Below, piece by piece: positions 7,478 to 16,398 of a stretch of DNA of 64,000 bases. Within the stretch, counting starts at the first letter, position 1. Each line of letters begins with the position of its first letter. The translations under genes were made by a program, and so were the position numbers. The notes beneath the pieces are model-generated. The model was not told the origin of the DNA, did not search any database, and saw only the letters and a list, made by a program, of their open reading frames with translations. Source of the DNA: DATELY01 sp035276085 (lineage in GTDB: Bacteria > Pseudomonadota > Gammaproteobacteria > Steroidobacterales > Steroidobacteraceae); contig DATELY010000092.1 in assembly GCA_035276085.1 (NCBI GenBank), positions 1 through 64,000 of the forward strand. Direction: 5' to 3'.

Positions 7478-9328
7478 TCAGAACATCTCGGATGCGTCCG
7501 GCGCGCTGATCGCGACCTTGTGACGTGACGGGATGAAATCGCCCGTGATCATTTCGTCGTACGCCTGGCCCGGCCCCACCATGGGATACACACCGGCATC
7601 CGGATCGATCGCGACTTCGAGGAACGCCGGGCCCTTGAATTCGATGAACTCGCGGATGACCCGGGGTACGTCGGACTTCCGCTCCAATCGCACCGCAAAC
7701 GGAAAGCCATCCGCTTGCGCGGCCTTGACGAAGTCCTTCTTGTGCAGTGATTTGTCGCTCGCGGACAGACGCCCTTTGAAGAACAGTTTCTGCCACTGCT
7801 TCACCATGCCGTCGCCGCAGTTGTTCAGCACCACGACCTTCACGGGCAGATCGTAAGTCGTGACCGTCTCCAGCTCGCCCAGGTTCATGCGGATGCTGGC
7901 ATCGCCGTCGATGTCGATCACCAGCCGTTCCGGATGAGCGAACTGAGCACCGATCGCGGCCGGCAGGCCAAATCCCATCGTGCCCATGCTCCCGGACGTG
8001 AGCCACAGTCGTGGCTGTTTGAAGTGCGAATACTGGGCAGCCCACATCTGATGCTGACCGACGCCCGTGGCGATGATCGCCTCACCGCGGGTCAGCTTGT
8101 TGATCTCTTCCACGATGTAGTACGGCTGGATGAGCTCGCTGTTACGGTCGTAGTTCATCGCATACGTGGACTTGAGCTCGGCACAGTGGCGATGCCACTC
8201 GCTGAAATCCCGGTTGAAACGGGCGCGCCGCCCCCACTCGCGAAGCGTGTGCAGCGCATCCGGCAACAGGCCGACGTAATGCCAGTCGACCGCTTTCACC
8301 TTATTGATTTCAGATGCATCGATGTCGAAATGAGCGATGCGGGCGTTGCGGGCGAACTTGGCGGTATTGCCCGCGACGCGATCATCGAAGCGCGCGCCCA
8401 TGGCGATCAGCAGATCGCAGTCGTCCACGGCATAGTTGGCGAACGCTGCGCCATGCATGCCCAGCATGCTCATCGACAAGGGATGCGTCGTGTCCATTGC
8501 GCCCAGGCCCATCAGCGTGGTGACCACGGGAATATTCGTTGCAGTGACGAACTCCCGCAGGGCCGCGACAGCGCCTGACTGAATCACACCGCCGCCGGCG
8601 TAAATCAGGGGTCGTTTCGCCTGACTCAACAGCGCGTAGAACTCTTCGCATTTCTGCTCCGGCAGGCTTTCCCGGACCAGGCGATTCATGCGATGACGGT
8701 AACCGGTGACGGGCAGCCGGCCGGAGCCCTGGAACGTCCCCGACCAGTTCTGCACGTCCTTGGGTACGTCGATCACGACGGGTCCGGGCCTGCCGGTGCG
8801 TGCAATCTCGAATGCAGTACGCACGCTCGCCTCGAGCTTTGTCGGATCGGTCACCAACAGCACGTGTTTCGCCACCGAGCCCATCAAGCTGGCCACCGGC
8901 GCTTCCTGGAAGGCGTCGCTGCCAATCGCACTCGTGGGCACCTGACCGCAGATGACCACGATCGGTATGGAATCGGCCATGCAATCACGGACGGGTGTGA
9001 CCGTGTTCGTCGCGCCAGGCCCCGAAGTCACGAGACACACGCCGACCTTGCCGCTGGCCCGGGCATAGCCGGCCGCCATGAAGCCCGCACCCTGTTCGTT
9101 GGCCGGGACGATCAGGCGCATGGCTCGAGTGCCATCGCGGGCGCGCTCTTGGTTGTAGACAAAGATCGCATCGTATGTGGGCAGGATTGCCCCGCCGCTG
9201 TACCCAAATACCGTGTCCACGCCCTCGTCAGCGAGGGTTCGGATGATGATCTCGGCGCCCGACATTTGCCGGCCGGCAAGCGGATGCGACTGGAAAGCGC
9301 GTGGCGCGTGGCTGTCTTTCAAAGGCAT
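7478..9328 (-). CDS. ilvB: Acetolactate synthase, large catalytic subunit
   Basis: This 616-residue thiamine-diphosphate enzyme condenses two pyruvates, or pyruvate with 2-ketobutyrate, in the first common step of valine, leucine and isoleucine synthesis. The catalytic Glu lies in NEQGAGFMAAGYARASGK, the central FAD-binding-like domain occupies about 210-340, and the ThDP/Mg motif GDASIRMNLGELETV ends 24 residues later at VVLNN (about 470-500). The start at 9328 gives a roughly 20-residue leader before MSGAEIIIRTLADEGVD; an internal ATG at 9265 would give the more usual length, and neither has a clear ribosome site. The regulatory subunit gene is divergent, not downstream, which is unusual. 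Confidence 0.92.
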   Translation of the reverse strand: MPLKDSHAPRAFQSHPLAGRQMSGAEIIIRTLADEGVDTVFGYSGGAILPTYDAIFVYNQERARDGTRAMRLIVPANEQGAGFMAAGYARASGKVGVCLVTSGPGATNTVTPVRDCMADSIPIVVICGQVPTSAIGSDAFQEAPVASLMGSVAKHVLLVTDPTKLEASVRTAFEIARTGRPGPVVIDVPKDVQNWSGTFQGSGRLPVTGYRHRMNRLVRESLPEQKCEEFYALLSQAKRPLIYAGGGVIQSGAVAALREFVTATNIPVVTTLMGLGAMDTTHPLSMSMLGMHGAAFANYAVDDCDLLIAMGARFDDRVAGNTAKFARNARIAHFDIDASEINKVKAVDWHYVGLLPDALHTLREWGRRARFNRDFSEWHRHCAELKSTYAMNYDRNSELIQPYYIVEEINKLTRGEAIIATGVGQHQMWAAQYSHFKQPRLWLTSGSMGTMGFGLPAAIGAQFAHPERLVIDIDGDASIRMNLGELETVTTYDLPVKVVVLNNCGDGMVKQWQKLFFKGRLSASDKSLHKKDFVKAAQADGFPFAVRLERKSDVPRVIREFIEFKGPAFLEVAIDPDAGVYPMVGPGQAYDEMITGDFIPSRHKVAISAPDASEMF

Positions 9329-9595
9329 GGCTGCATGCGAGGGCTTCAGGTGAGCCCGTTTCAGAATGGGGGCTTACAAGTGGCTTGGGAGCGCTTCGCG
9401 CTGCAAACAGACTAGCAGCAAGGCTCCTTCAGAGTCTATGCGCGGGGGGTGGCCCTCCCGTATCCTCACGGACCGACGCGCGCCGGGACTCACGTTGCGG
9501 GCGTGCATGACAGAACAGCGTTGAGCCGCTTCGATCAGTCCATGGCAGCGACCATCAGTTCATTTCGATCGTCAGCGGTGAAGGCATCCACGGGC

Positions 9596-10102
9596 ATGAG
9601 TACGGTCAAGCGCCACATCATTTCTCTCCTGCTGCAGAACGAGGTCGGCGCGCTGACGCGGGTCGCCAGTCTCTTCTCCACGCGCGGCTACAACATCGAG
9701 TCTCTCAACGTGGCGCCCACCGACGATCCCACCGTGTCGCGACTGACGATGGTCACCACCGGCACCGAGGCGGTGATCCAACAGATCGTCAATCAATCGC
9801 TGAAGCTCGTGGACGTCGTCAATGTCGATGACATGACTCGCGACCAGCACATCGAGCGGGAGTTGCTGTTGATCAAGATCAAGACCAACGCCGCACAACT
9901 CGCGAGCTTGCGTACCTGCGTGCAGAGAGCCAACGCCAGAGTCTTGTCGGATGAGATGGAAAGCTTTACGGTTGAGCTCACGGACAATGAAGCGCAGATC
10001 AATCGCTTCATCGCAGAGGCGGGGAACCTCGGCGAAGTCCTCGAAGTCGTGCGCAGTGGGGCACTCGCGATCTCGCGCGGGGCCGACATCTTGCGGATTT
10101 GA
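9596..10102 (+). CDS. ilvN: Acetolactate synthase, small regulatory subunit
   Basis: This 168-residue protein has an N-terminal ACT domain (HIISLLLQNEVGALTRVASL, then STRGYNIESLNVAPTDDP) and the C-terminal small-subunit domain (ESFTVELTDNEAQINRFIAE). It activates the large subunit and carries the valine feedback site. The start at 9596 gives the normal family length (about 163-170); longer frames to 9542 or 9449 add sequence with no family resemblance. A GGTGAAGG element ends 12 bases upstream, slightly far. It is transcribed away from ilvB, with about 270 bases between the two starts. Usually the two genes form one operon followed by ilvC; ilvC is not in the window. Confidence 0.9.
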   Translation: MSTVKRHIISLLLQNEVGALTRVASLFSTRGYNIESLNVAPTDDPTVSRLTMVTTGTEAVIQQIVNQSLKLVDVVNVDDMTRDQHIERELLLIKIKTNAAQLASLRTCVQRANARVLSDEMESFTVELTDNEAQINRFIAEAGNLGEVLEVVRSGALAISRGADILRI

Positions 10103-10423
10103 AGTCCTGAATAACGAAAAACGTCAACAGGCTCGTGGAGGGAAGGCACGATGCAGCCGCGGGATGACGCGGTTGACTCCTGAGTGGGCATCACGCAGCC
10201 CACTCGAATACCGCGATCTCCGATGGAGTGTCGTCTGCGGTTGTGAGAGGTAAGCCATCGCTTCACCGCGATGAGCGTGCACAGCACCTCACTATCTGAT
10301 CGTCGGGGCAGGATGGATCAGGGCGCGACCGGTCGCTGACCGGGCGGAGCGTTCGGCTGCGCATGTGCGCTCGAACGCGTGTGGTCACCCCGTCGACGCG
10401 ACAGCGGCGGCACTGGAGCTTGA
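10103..10423. other. Intergenic region ilvN / GST
   Basis: These 321 bases lack a convincing gene. A perfect 12-bp palindrome (GCGACCGGTCGC, 10325-10336) and a near-palindrome GCGCATGTGCGC (10359-10370) lie in the half nearer the GST gene and could be regulatory or chance GC-rich symmetry. No intrinsic terminator with a T-run follows ilvN. Confidence 0.4.
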
Positions 10424-11032
10424 ATGTATCGCTTGTACGACTATCTGCCCTCCGGGAACGGCTACAAGGTTCGTCTCGTATTGAAGTACCTGCTGCTGCC
10501 CTACGAGCTGATCGAGCTGAACATCAAAGAAGGTGCCACGCGCACGCCCGAGTTCCTGGCCAAGAACCCCAACGGTCGCATTCCGCTACTCGAAGTGGCG
10601 GGCGAAGGGTACTTGCCCGAAAGCCACGCGATCGTTGGCTATCTCGCCGAAAGCTCGGATCTGGTCCCGGACGCGAGGTTCGAGCGCGCGCGCATGTGGC
10701 ATTGGATGTGCTTCGAGCAATACCACCTCGAGCCCAACCTGGGCACGCTGCGCTACTGGCTGCACTCGCTCAAGATGACGCGAACGGAATTGGGCGAGAA
10801 GCTGCTGGAGAAAAAGAAGAACGGTTACGCGGCACTCGACGTGCTGGAATCAGGACTCACTGGGCGCGACTTCCTCGTCGCGAATCGTTACTCCCTCGCG
10901 GACATTTCCCTGTTCGCTTACACGCACGTGGCGCACGAAGGCGGGTTTGATCTCGCGCCGTATCCGAATATCCGTGCATGGTGTCAGCGTGTGCAGGAAC
11001 AGCCGCGGTGGGCACCCATCACCGAAGCGTGA
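10424..11032 (+). CDS. Glutathione S-transferase family protein
   Basis: This 202-residue protein has the two-domain GST fold. The thioredoxin-like N-terminal half (MYRLYDYLPSGNGYKVRLVL) contains NPNGRIPLLEV with the cis-proline and GYLPESHAIVGYL, the glutathione gamma-glutamyl contact (E-S). The helical half contains the N-capping-box-like segment NRYSLADISLFAYTHV. A Ser near position 10 is the likely activating residue. It probably conjugates glutathione to electrophiles, or reduces or isomerises them; the substrate cannot be told. Glutathione would come from GshA at 28980. It is convergent with the quinone oxidoreductase gene 27 bases away. Confidence 0.85.
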   Translation: MYRLYDYLPSGNGYKVRLVLKYLLLPYELIELNIKEGATRTPEFLAKNPNGRIPLLEVAGEGYLPESHAIVGYLAESSDLVPDARFERARMWHWMCFEQYHLEPNLGTLRYWLHSLKMTRTELGEKLLEKKKNGYAALDVLESGLTGRDFLVANRYSLADISLFAYTHVAHEGGFDLAPYPNIRAWCQRVQEQPRWAPITEA

Positions 11033-11059
11033 TCCGCGAGCGGAGCGTCGGCCACCTGA

Positions 11060-12034
11060 TCACGGCAAGAGCACCGTCGAGCCGGTGGTTTTGCGTGCGG
11101 CAAGGTCCTCGTGGGCACGCATCACATCGGCTAGAGCGTAACGAGCGCCGATGTGCACCTTCAGTACCGAGGCACCGATGAGCCCGAACAGCTCGGCCGC
11201 TGCACGCGTCAACTCGGCACGCGTTCTGATGTAGTCGAACAGCACCGGACGAGTCAGGAAGAGCGAGCCATGGCGCGCGAGCTCGAGGGGCGCAAGCGGA
11301 GGCACCGGTCCCGATGAATTGCCGTAGGTCACCATCATGCCGCGAGGACGCAGTGAGGCGAGCGAGCCGGCAAAGGTGTCCTTGCCCACCGAGTCGTACA
11401 CGACATCGACGCCTCCATTCGTCATGTGCTTGACCTCCTCCGGCCAGTTCGACTGACCCAGGAGCACGTGCTCGGCTCCCTGTGCACGCACCAGGTTCGC
11501 CTTCTGCTCGCTGCCGACGATCGCGATGACCTTTGCGCCGAGATGCAGTGCCCATTGGACCAGCAGCGATCCGACACCGCCTGCGGCGGCGTGGATCAGC
11601 GCACTGTGCGTTCGTTTGAGAGGAAAGATCCGGCGCACGAGGGCCTGCGCAGTCAGGCCCTTGAGCAGGACGGCTGCGGCGACTTCATCGCTCACAGCGT
11701 CGGGGACGGGCACGAGTCTGCTCGCGGGGACATTGCGATGCTCGGCGTATGCGCCCGCTTGGGGAATCGCATAGGCGATGCGGTCGCCCACCTTGAAGCC
11801 CCGGACTCCGCGGCCCAACTGCTCGATGACGCCGGCCGCTTCACGACCCAGGCCCATCGGCAGCTTCAGTGGATACAGGCCGGTCCGCTCGTAAATATCG
11901 ATGAAATTGAGCCCGATGGCAGTGTGACGGATACGCGCTTCGCCAGCGGCCGGCTCCGGCAGCTCGATCTGCTCCAGACGCATCTGCTCTGGACCACCAA
12001 ACTCATGGACTCGAATGGCGCGGATCGATGGCAT
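11060..12034 (-). CDS. qorA: NADPH:quinone oxidoreductase (zeta-crystallin type)
   Basis: This 324-residue enzyme is a zinc-free medium-chain dehydrogenase/reductase. The signature GLNFIDIYERTGLYPLKLPM is followed by GREAAGVIEQLG and the nucleotide site AAAGGVGSLLVQWALHLGA (about residues 145-165). It transfers one electron from NADPH to quinones, limiting redox damage; the family also includes enoyl reductases, so the symbol is by family resemblance. An inverted repeat lies 9-33 bases upstream of the start codon, placed to act as an operator or a leader hairpin. The P-II gene ends about 130 bases upstream on the same strand. Confidence 0.88.
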   Translation of the reverse strand: MPSIRAIRVHEFGGPEQMRLEQIELPEPAAGEARIRHTAIGLNFIDIYERTGLYPLKLPMGLGREAAGVIEQLGRGVRGFKVGDRIAYAIPQAGAYAEHRNVPASRLVPVPDAVSDEVAAAVLLKGLTAQALVRRIFPLKRTHSALIHAAAGGVGSLLVQWALHLGAKVIAIVGSEQKANLVRAQGAEHVLLGQSNWPEEVKHMTNGGVDVVYDSVGKDTFAGSLASLRPRGMMVTYGNSSGPVPPLAPLELARHGSLFLTRPVLFDYIRTRAELTRAAAELFGLIGASVLKVHIGARYALADVMRAHEDLAARKTTGSTVLLP

Positions 12035-12042
12035 CGGGACTG

Positions 12043-12067
12043 AACTCGAGGTGGGGTGCCTCGAGTT
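12043..12067. promoter_or_regulatory. Inverted repeat upstream of qorA
   Basis: AACTCGAGG (12043-12051) and CCTCGAGTT (12059-12067) form a perfect 9-bp inverted repeat around a 7-base spacer, ending 9 bases before the qorA start codon. It could be a repressor operator overlapping the leader or an RNA hairpin close to the ribosome site. Confidence 0.5.
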
Positions 12068-12104
12068 TACGCGGGTCGACCGCGTTGCAGCCCCCGCAAG
12101 AACA

Positions 12105-12141
12105 AATGAGGGACTACAGCGGCGAGCTGCAGTCCCTCATT
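12105..12141 (-). terminator. Hairpin terminator downstream of glnK
   Basis: An 11-bp perfect stem (AATGAGGGACT 12105-12115 with AGTCCCTCATT 12131-12141), extended inward by CAGC/GCTG, lies 23 bases after the glnK stop. On the minus strand a weak T-rich tail (TTTGTTCTT) follows, so it should end the glnK transcript. Confidence 0.75.
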
Positions 12142-12164
12142 CCCGTCGGAACGGTGGGGTTCGT

Positions 12165-12503
12165 TTAGAGTGCCTGATCGTCCGTCTCACCGGTGCGGAT
12201 GCGCAGCACGCGCTCGAGCTCGGTGATGAAAATCTTGCCGTCGCCGACCTTGCCGGTCTTGGCGGCACCGATGATCGCTTCGACCACTTGATCGACCAGG
12301 GCGTCCTTCACGGCCACTTCGATGCGGGTCTTGGGAACGAAGTCGACGACGTATTCGGCACCGCGGTACAGCTCTGTATGACCGCGTTGACGGCCGAATC
12401 CCTTCACTTCCGTCACGGTCATGCCGGAGACACCGATCTCCGACAGAGCAGCTCGGACGTCGTCGAGCTTGAAGGGCTTGATGATTGCGCTGATGAGTTT
12501 CAT
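12165..12503 (-). CDS. glnK: P-II nitrogen regulatory protein (GlnK/GlnB type)
   Basis: This 112-residue P-II trimer subunit senses ATP/ADP and 2-oxoglutarate and controls nitrogen enzymes and transporters. The T-loop carries the uridylylated Tyr51 in YRGAEYVVDF, preceded by VKGFGRQRGHTELYRGAEY; the B-loop TGKVGDGKIF and the C-terminal RIRTGETDDQAL are intact. The sequence is closer to GlnK than GlnB by eye. A GGAG/GGGGA ribosome site precedes the ATG. No amtB follows; it is monocistronic, with a terminator after it. In the window, NtrY-NtrX and NasS-NasT also serve nitrogen control. Confidence 0.93.
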   Translation of the reverse strand: MKLISAIIKPFKLDDVRAALSEIGVSGMTVTEVKGFGRQRGHTELYRGAEYVVDFVPKTRIEVAVKDALVDQVVEAIIGAAKTGKVGDGKIFITELERVLRIRTGETDDQAL

Positions 12504-12752
12504 TCCCCGTGGCTCCTCTATCGAACTGCGGGCATAGCAAACAGTTGAGTTATGGTTCGGCGGTCGTGGTGCCGGTGTCTCGTTGGCCAGGAATACCTTG
12601 CACTACGACAGCGTAGTCTGGCAATGCAGTTTTTATGCCGCGGACGGAACGCCAAGTACGAGTGAAGAAAACAGTCTGTTTGCAGTGACATCGGCCAGGG
12701 AGCCTGCACCCTTTTGGCGCGGCCGGATTACACGGCGCGCGCGTTTAGTGCG

Positions 12753-13847
12753 CTAGTCCAGACGCTTGCGGAAGCGCATGGCCGCCAGGATCAGGGTCAC
12801 GAACAGAAAGAGTGCCAGCTTCCACGCCTGCGCCGCCAACTCATGAAACGACGCGCCCCTCAGGATGAGCCCGCGGATCAAGTCGTTGAAGTGCGTGAGC
12901 GGCAGCAGTTGGGCAAGCCATTGCGCAGCACGGGGCATGCCTTCGAACGGAAACATGAAACCGGACAGCAGAATCGACGGCAGCATGAGGAAGAAGGCCA
13001 TCTGGAAGGCCTGCATCTGGGTTTTCGCCAGCGTCGACAGCAACAGCCCCAAGGTCAGGGTGGAGGCGATGAATAAGAGCGACGCCAGGTAGACGTGGAG
13101 CAGGCTGCCGACGATCGGCACCTGGAACAGCCATGATCCCAACGCGAGGACCAGCGTGGTTTGAATCAGGCCGATCACTACGTAAGGGAGGAGCTTGCCG
13201 CTGAGCAGCTCCACACCGCTCGCCGGCGTCGTGATCAGCAGCTCCAGGTTGCCGCGTTCGCGTTCGCGGACGATGGCCACTGAGGTGAAGATCATCATCG
13301 TCATGCTGAGGATCACCCCCGTCAGGGCGGGCACGATCTGCACGGCCGTGCGCTTCTCCGGGTTGTACTCGGTACGCACTTCGAAGAAGCGAGGTGGGTC
13401 TCGATAGTCCCCGGGCCGGTTCGCTGCCGGCAGCATGGCGAGACCGCGCGCGATGTTCTCCAGGCTCGGCTTACTGCCGTCGACGAGGATCTGAGCCGCG
13501 GGGTACTCGCGGCGCAGGAGCCGACGTTCGAAATCCGTCGGAATGTGAATGCCCACGGTGATGTCGCCTCGATCGAGCGCCGCCTGCAGTGCAGCGATGG
13601 AGGACGGCATCGAGGTGATGCGTATGACACCGGTCGCTTGCAGTCTGCCGACCAGATCGCGAGAGGCGCTCGTCTGTGCTTCATCCAATACCGCGGCATG
13701 CAGGCCGCGCACGTCGAAGTTGATCGCATAGCCGAACATCAGCATCTGCAGTAGCGGAATGCCGATGATCATGCCGAACGTCAGCCGATCACGGCGCAGC
13801 TGCCGCATTTCCTTGAGGGCGATGGCGACGACGCGATTCAAAGTCAT
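12753..13847 (-). CDS. ABC-2 type exporter permease
   Basis: This 364-residue inner-membrane protein has one N-terminal membrane segment (GMIIGIPLLQMLMFGYAI), a large extracytoplasmic domain (about 50-170) and five C-terminal membrane segments from about residue 175. The typical ABC-2 segment FPFEGMPRAAQWLAQLLPLT lies before the last helix. It resembles YbhR/YbhS/YhhJ of Escherichia coli. Its ATG overlaps the end of the ATPase gene by four bases. The related E. coli operon has two different permeases; here only one follows, so it probably forms a homodimer. It is the last gene of the exporter operon. Confidence 0.88.
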   Translation of the reverse strand: MTLNRVVAIALKEMRQLRRDRLTFGMIIGIPLLQMLMFGYAINFDVRGLHAAVLDEAQTSASRDLVGRLQATGVIRITSMPSSIAALQAALDRGDITVGIHIPTDFERRLLRREYPAAQILVDGSKPSLENIARGLAMLPAANRPGDYRDPPRFFEVRTEYNPEKRTAVQIVPALTGVILSMTMMIFTSVAIVRERERGNLELLITTPASGVELLSGKLLPYVVIGLIQTTLVLALGSWLFQVPIVGSLLHVYLASLLFIASTLTLGLLLSTLAKTQMQAFQMAFFLMLPSILLSGFMFPFEGMPRAAQWLAQLLPLTHFNDLIRGLILRGASFHELAAQAWKLALFLFVTLILAAMRFRKRLD

Positions 13848-14773
13848 GACTGGCCGCCCGTCGCCATGACGAACACGTCTTCCAGACTGGCCTGCACCAA
13901 TCGTGTCGTACTCGCGACGCCGGCGGCGTCGAGCTCATGCTGGATGCGCACTTCGGGCTCGGGCACTTCGCGCTCGACCAATGCGTGCAACCGTGTGCCC
14001 AGCTGCGCGATGCTGCGGATGTGCTCGATCCGCGCCAGTACTGCCCTCGCGCTGCGAATCTGCTCGGCCTCGATCTCGACCACGACCGCATCGATGTCGC
14101 GCGTCAACTGCTCAGGCTCGCCCTCGGCAACCAACTTGCCTCGATCGAGAATCGCCAGCCGATGACACCGTTCGGCCTCGTCCATGTAGTGCGTCGACAC
14201 GAGAATCGTCGCGCCTCGGTCGGCCAGTAAGAACAAGCTTTCCCAGAAGTCGCGGCGACTCTGCGGATCGACTGCGCTCGTCGGCTCGTCGAGCATCAGC
14301 AGTTGCGGTTCGTGCAAGGTCGCTGCGGCCAATGCCAGGCGCTGCTTCTGTCCACCGCTCAACGTCCCGGCGCGTTGCGGCAGCAGATCCTGCAGGCGGT
14401 ATTCCTGTACGCGCTCGTCGATCCGCCGCGCACGAGTTGCGCGATCCAGATCGAAGACGCGCGCCATGAAATCGAGATTCTCGAAGACGGTGAGGTCTTC
14501 CCAGAGCGAGAAGCGCTGCGTCATGTATCCGAGCTGATGACGCAGCCGTTCTGCATCCCGCGGCATGCGCTGACCGAGAACGATGCATTCCCCAGCGCTC
14601 GGGCGCAGCAGGCCGCACAGCATGCGGATGGTCGTGGACTTCCCCGATCCATTGGGTCCCAGGAAGCCATAGATCTGAGCGCGGGGTATTTCCAGCGAAA
14701 GATCGTTCACCGCCAGAAACTGACCGAAACGACGGCTCAGGTGATTGGCAACAATCGCTGGCTCAGTGCTCAT
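13844..14773 (-). CDS. ABC exporter ATP-binding protein
   Basis: This 309-residue ATPase has a complete set of motifs: Walker A GPNGSGKST (about residue 40), Q-loop GYMTQRFSLWEDL, signature LSGGQKQRLALA, Walker B LLMLDEPTSAVD and switch His in STHYMDEA. A C-terminal extension of about 90 residues follows the nucleotide domain, as in drug-export ATPases of the ABC-2 class. It powers the permease encoded immediately downstream. Four-base overlaps at both ends indicate translational coupling in the order membrane fusion protein, ATPase, permease. Only a single nucleotide domain is present, unlike E. coli YbhF, which has two. Confidence 0.92.
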   Translation of the reverse strand: MSTEPAIVANHLSRRFGQFLAVNDLSLEIPRAQIYGFLGPNGSGKSTTIRMLCGLLRPSAGECIVLGQRMPRDAERLRHQLGYMTQRFSLWEDLTVFENLDFMARVFDLDRATRARRIDERVQEYRLQDLLPQRAGTLSGGQKQRLALAAATLHEPQLLMLDEPTSAVDPQSRRDFWESLFLLADRGATILVSTHYMDEAERCHRLAILDRGKLVAEGEPEQLTRDIDAVVVEIEAEQIRSARAVLARIEHIRSIAQLGTRLHALVEREVPEPEVRIQHELDAAGVASTTRLVQASLEDVFVMATGGQS

Positions 14774-15729
14774 CGCCGCTCGGCTCGAGGCAACACGACC
14801 TGCGCGGGAATGCCGACGGGCACGTCGCGTGCAGACGGCAAATCGATTTCCGCCAAGTAGCTCAGACGACTGCGCTCGCGCCGGGTCAATGCGTAGTACG
14901 GCGTGAACGCCGCTTGCGCCGAGATGAATCGCACCGTGCCCGACAACGCTGCCGCGCGACCATCGATATGCACGCTCGTTTTCGCGCCGGGCGCAAACTG
15001 CAGGCGGCGCGAGGCAGGAACATACACGCGTGCAAATGCAGGCTCGTCGGCAAGCAGGACAATGACCGTGGCGCCGACCGACGGACGCTCGCCTTGTCGA
15101 TAGGGCAATGCTTCGACCGTTGCTGCAACAGGCGCTGTGACCGTGTACCGGCGTGCGCTCAACTCGAGTTGTTCCTGCTGTGCGAGCGCTTCATCGAGTG
15201 CAGCGTTGGCCTGCGCGATGGCCTCGACCCTCGAGCCTTCGACCCGAAGTGCGAGACGTGCAGCCGCTTGTTCCTGCGCGCCGCGTGCGGACTCGCGACG
15301 TGCGTGCGCCTGATCCAGCACCGACTGGCTGATCAAGCGTCGCGCCAGCAACTCACGCAGGCGTTCGTACTCGCGCGCTTCAGCACCGAGCTCTGCATTC
15401 GCCGCATCGAGCGCGGCACGCGCTTCGACGATCTCCTGTCGTCGGGATCCGCGTGCAAGCTCGTTCAGATGTTCGCGTGCCTGGGTTACGGCGGCGCGAT
15501 TCTGCTTGAGACGCGCGTCGACGGTGGCGGTATCCAGCTGCAGCAGCACCTGGCCAGGCGCGACGTGCGTGCCCTCCGTCACCGCGAGTCGAATGACGGG
15601 CTCGTAAGCTTCGGCCGGGATCTCCACGCGATGACGCTCGATCGTTCCATAAACGACGTCGTCGGGATCCTCTGGTGCACAGGCAGCCACCAGCGCTGAG
15701 AGGGCAAGGATCGCAGCACGCATTTTCAT
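14770..15729 (-). CDS. HlyD-family membrane fusion lipoprotein
   Basis: This 319-residue periplasmic adaptor begins with a lipoprotein signal (MKMRAAILALSALVAAC, lipidated Cys17). It then has a lipoyl-like half (IRLAVTEGTHVAPGQVLLQLD), a long helical hairpin (about 70-180, rich in Ala, Arg, Glu) and the second half-motif (VEALPYRQGERPSVGATVIV). It would link the permease to an outer-membrane channel; no TolC-like gene is in the window. The start at 15729 forms an ATGA overlap with the TetR stop and gives an immediate signal peptide; longer upstream readings run inside tetR. It corresponds to YbhG in the E. coli cecR-ybhGFSR locus. Confidence 0.9.
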   Translation of the reverse strand: MKMRAAILALSALVAACAPEDPDDVVYGTIERHRVEIPAEAYEPVIRLAVTEGTHVAPGQVLLQLDTATVDARLKQNRAAVTQAREHLNELARGSRRQEIVEARAALDAANAELGAEAREYERLRELLARRLISQSVLDQAHARRESARGAQEQAAARLALRVEGSRVEAIAQANAALDEALAQQEQLELSARRYTVTAPVAATVEALPYRQGERPSVGATVIVLLADEPAFARVYVPASRRLQFAPGAKTSVHIDGRAAALSGTVRFISAQAAFTPYYALTRRERSRLSYLAEIDLPSARDVPVGIPAQVVLPRAERR

Positions 15730-16394
15730 GCAGCACATCCTTGCATGAACACCTTCACGGTATGGTCGACCAGACGATCGAGGTCGGCTCCTTCCAATCG
15801 AATACCGAGAACGGGACCCGTGACGGCGCGGGAAATCAACGGGAACGCGCACAAGCCCAAGAACGACAATGCGGCAAGCTTCAGATCCAGATCCGCGCGC
15901 AGCACGCCCCGAGCACGAGCGTTCTCGAACACACCGAGCAACATCGGCGCGAGACGCTGTCCCACGTCGCGGATGAAATCGACGCGCAGCTCACCGCCTT
16001 CCGCTAAGACTTCATTCACCAGCAACGATCCGAGCCACGGGTTGGCCGCCCCGGTGCGCATGTGCGTGGCGACGAGCGTGGCCGGATCGGTGGATTGACC
16101 GTCCTGGCCAAAGGCACCACTCAGCTGGCGCGCGAACGGCGCGATGGCTTCTGCAACGATCTCGCGGAACAAGCCGTGCTTGTCCTCGAAGTAGTAGTGA
16201 ATCATCGCCGGCGTCGTGTGCGCCGCCGCGGCGATCTGGCGACTGCTGACCTTTACGAACCCGTGCTTCAGAAACAGAGCGCGTGCGGCATCGAGCAGCG
16301 CCGCGCGCACGTCGGCCGCAACTTCCGTGGCAGGACGGCCCCGACTTCGGGGAGCGCGCGGCCGTCTGCGCCTGGCGACGCTTGACTTGCTCAT
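15726..16394 (-). CDS. TetR-family repressor of the exporter operon
   Basis: This 222-residue regulator has a basic N-terminal tail (ARRRRPRAPRSRGRP) and a TetR helix-turn-helix at about residues 30-75 (ALFLKHGFVKVSSRQIAAAA, TTPAMIHYYFEDKHGLF), followed by an all-helical ligand domain. The start at 16394 is chosen because it gives a normal TetR length and places the ATG just five bases from a perfect 30-bp palindrome at 16399-16428, its likely operator. It is the first gene of the operon and is coupled to the membrane-fusion gene by a four-base overlap. It probably represses itself and the pump until an exported compound binds; the inducer is unknown. Confidence 0.9.
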   Translation of the reverse strand: MSKSSVARRRRPRAPRSRGRPATEVAADVRAALLDAARALFLKHGFVKVSSRQIAAAAHTTPAMIHYYFEDKHGLFREIVAEAIAPFARQLSGAFGQDGQSTDPATLVATHMRTGAANPWLGSLLVNEVLAEGGELRVDFIRDVGQRLAPMLLGVFENARARGVLRADLDLKLAALSFLGLCAFPLISRAVTGPVLGIRLEGADLDRLVDHTVKVFMQGCAA

Positions 16395-16398
16395 GGTC

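Noticed and set aside
12560..12600. A GG-N10-GC pattern upstream of glnK resembling a sigma-54 promoter
   Set aside because: The match to TGGCAC-N5-TTGC is poor (only GG and GC positions agree), so it cannot be separated from chance in GC-rich DNA.
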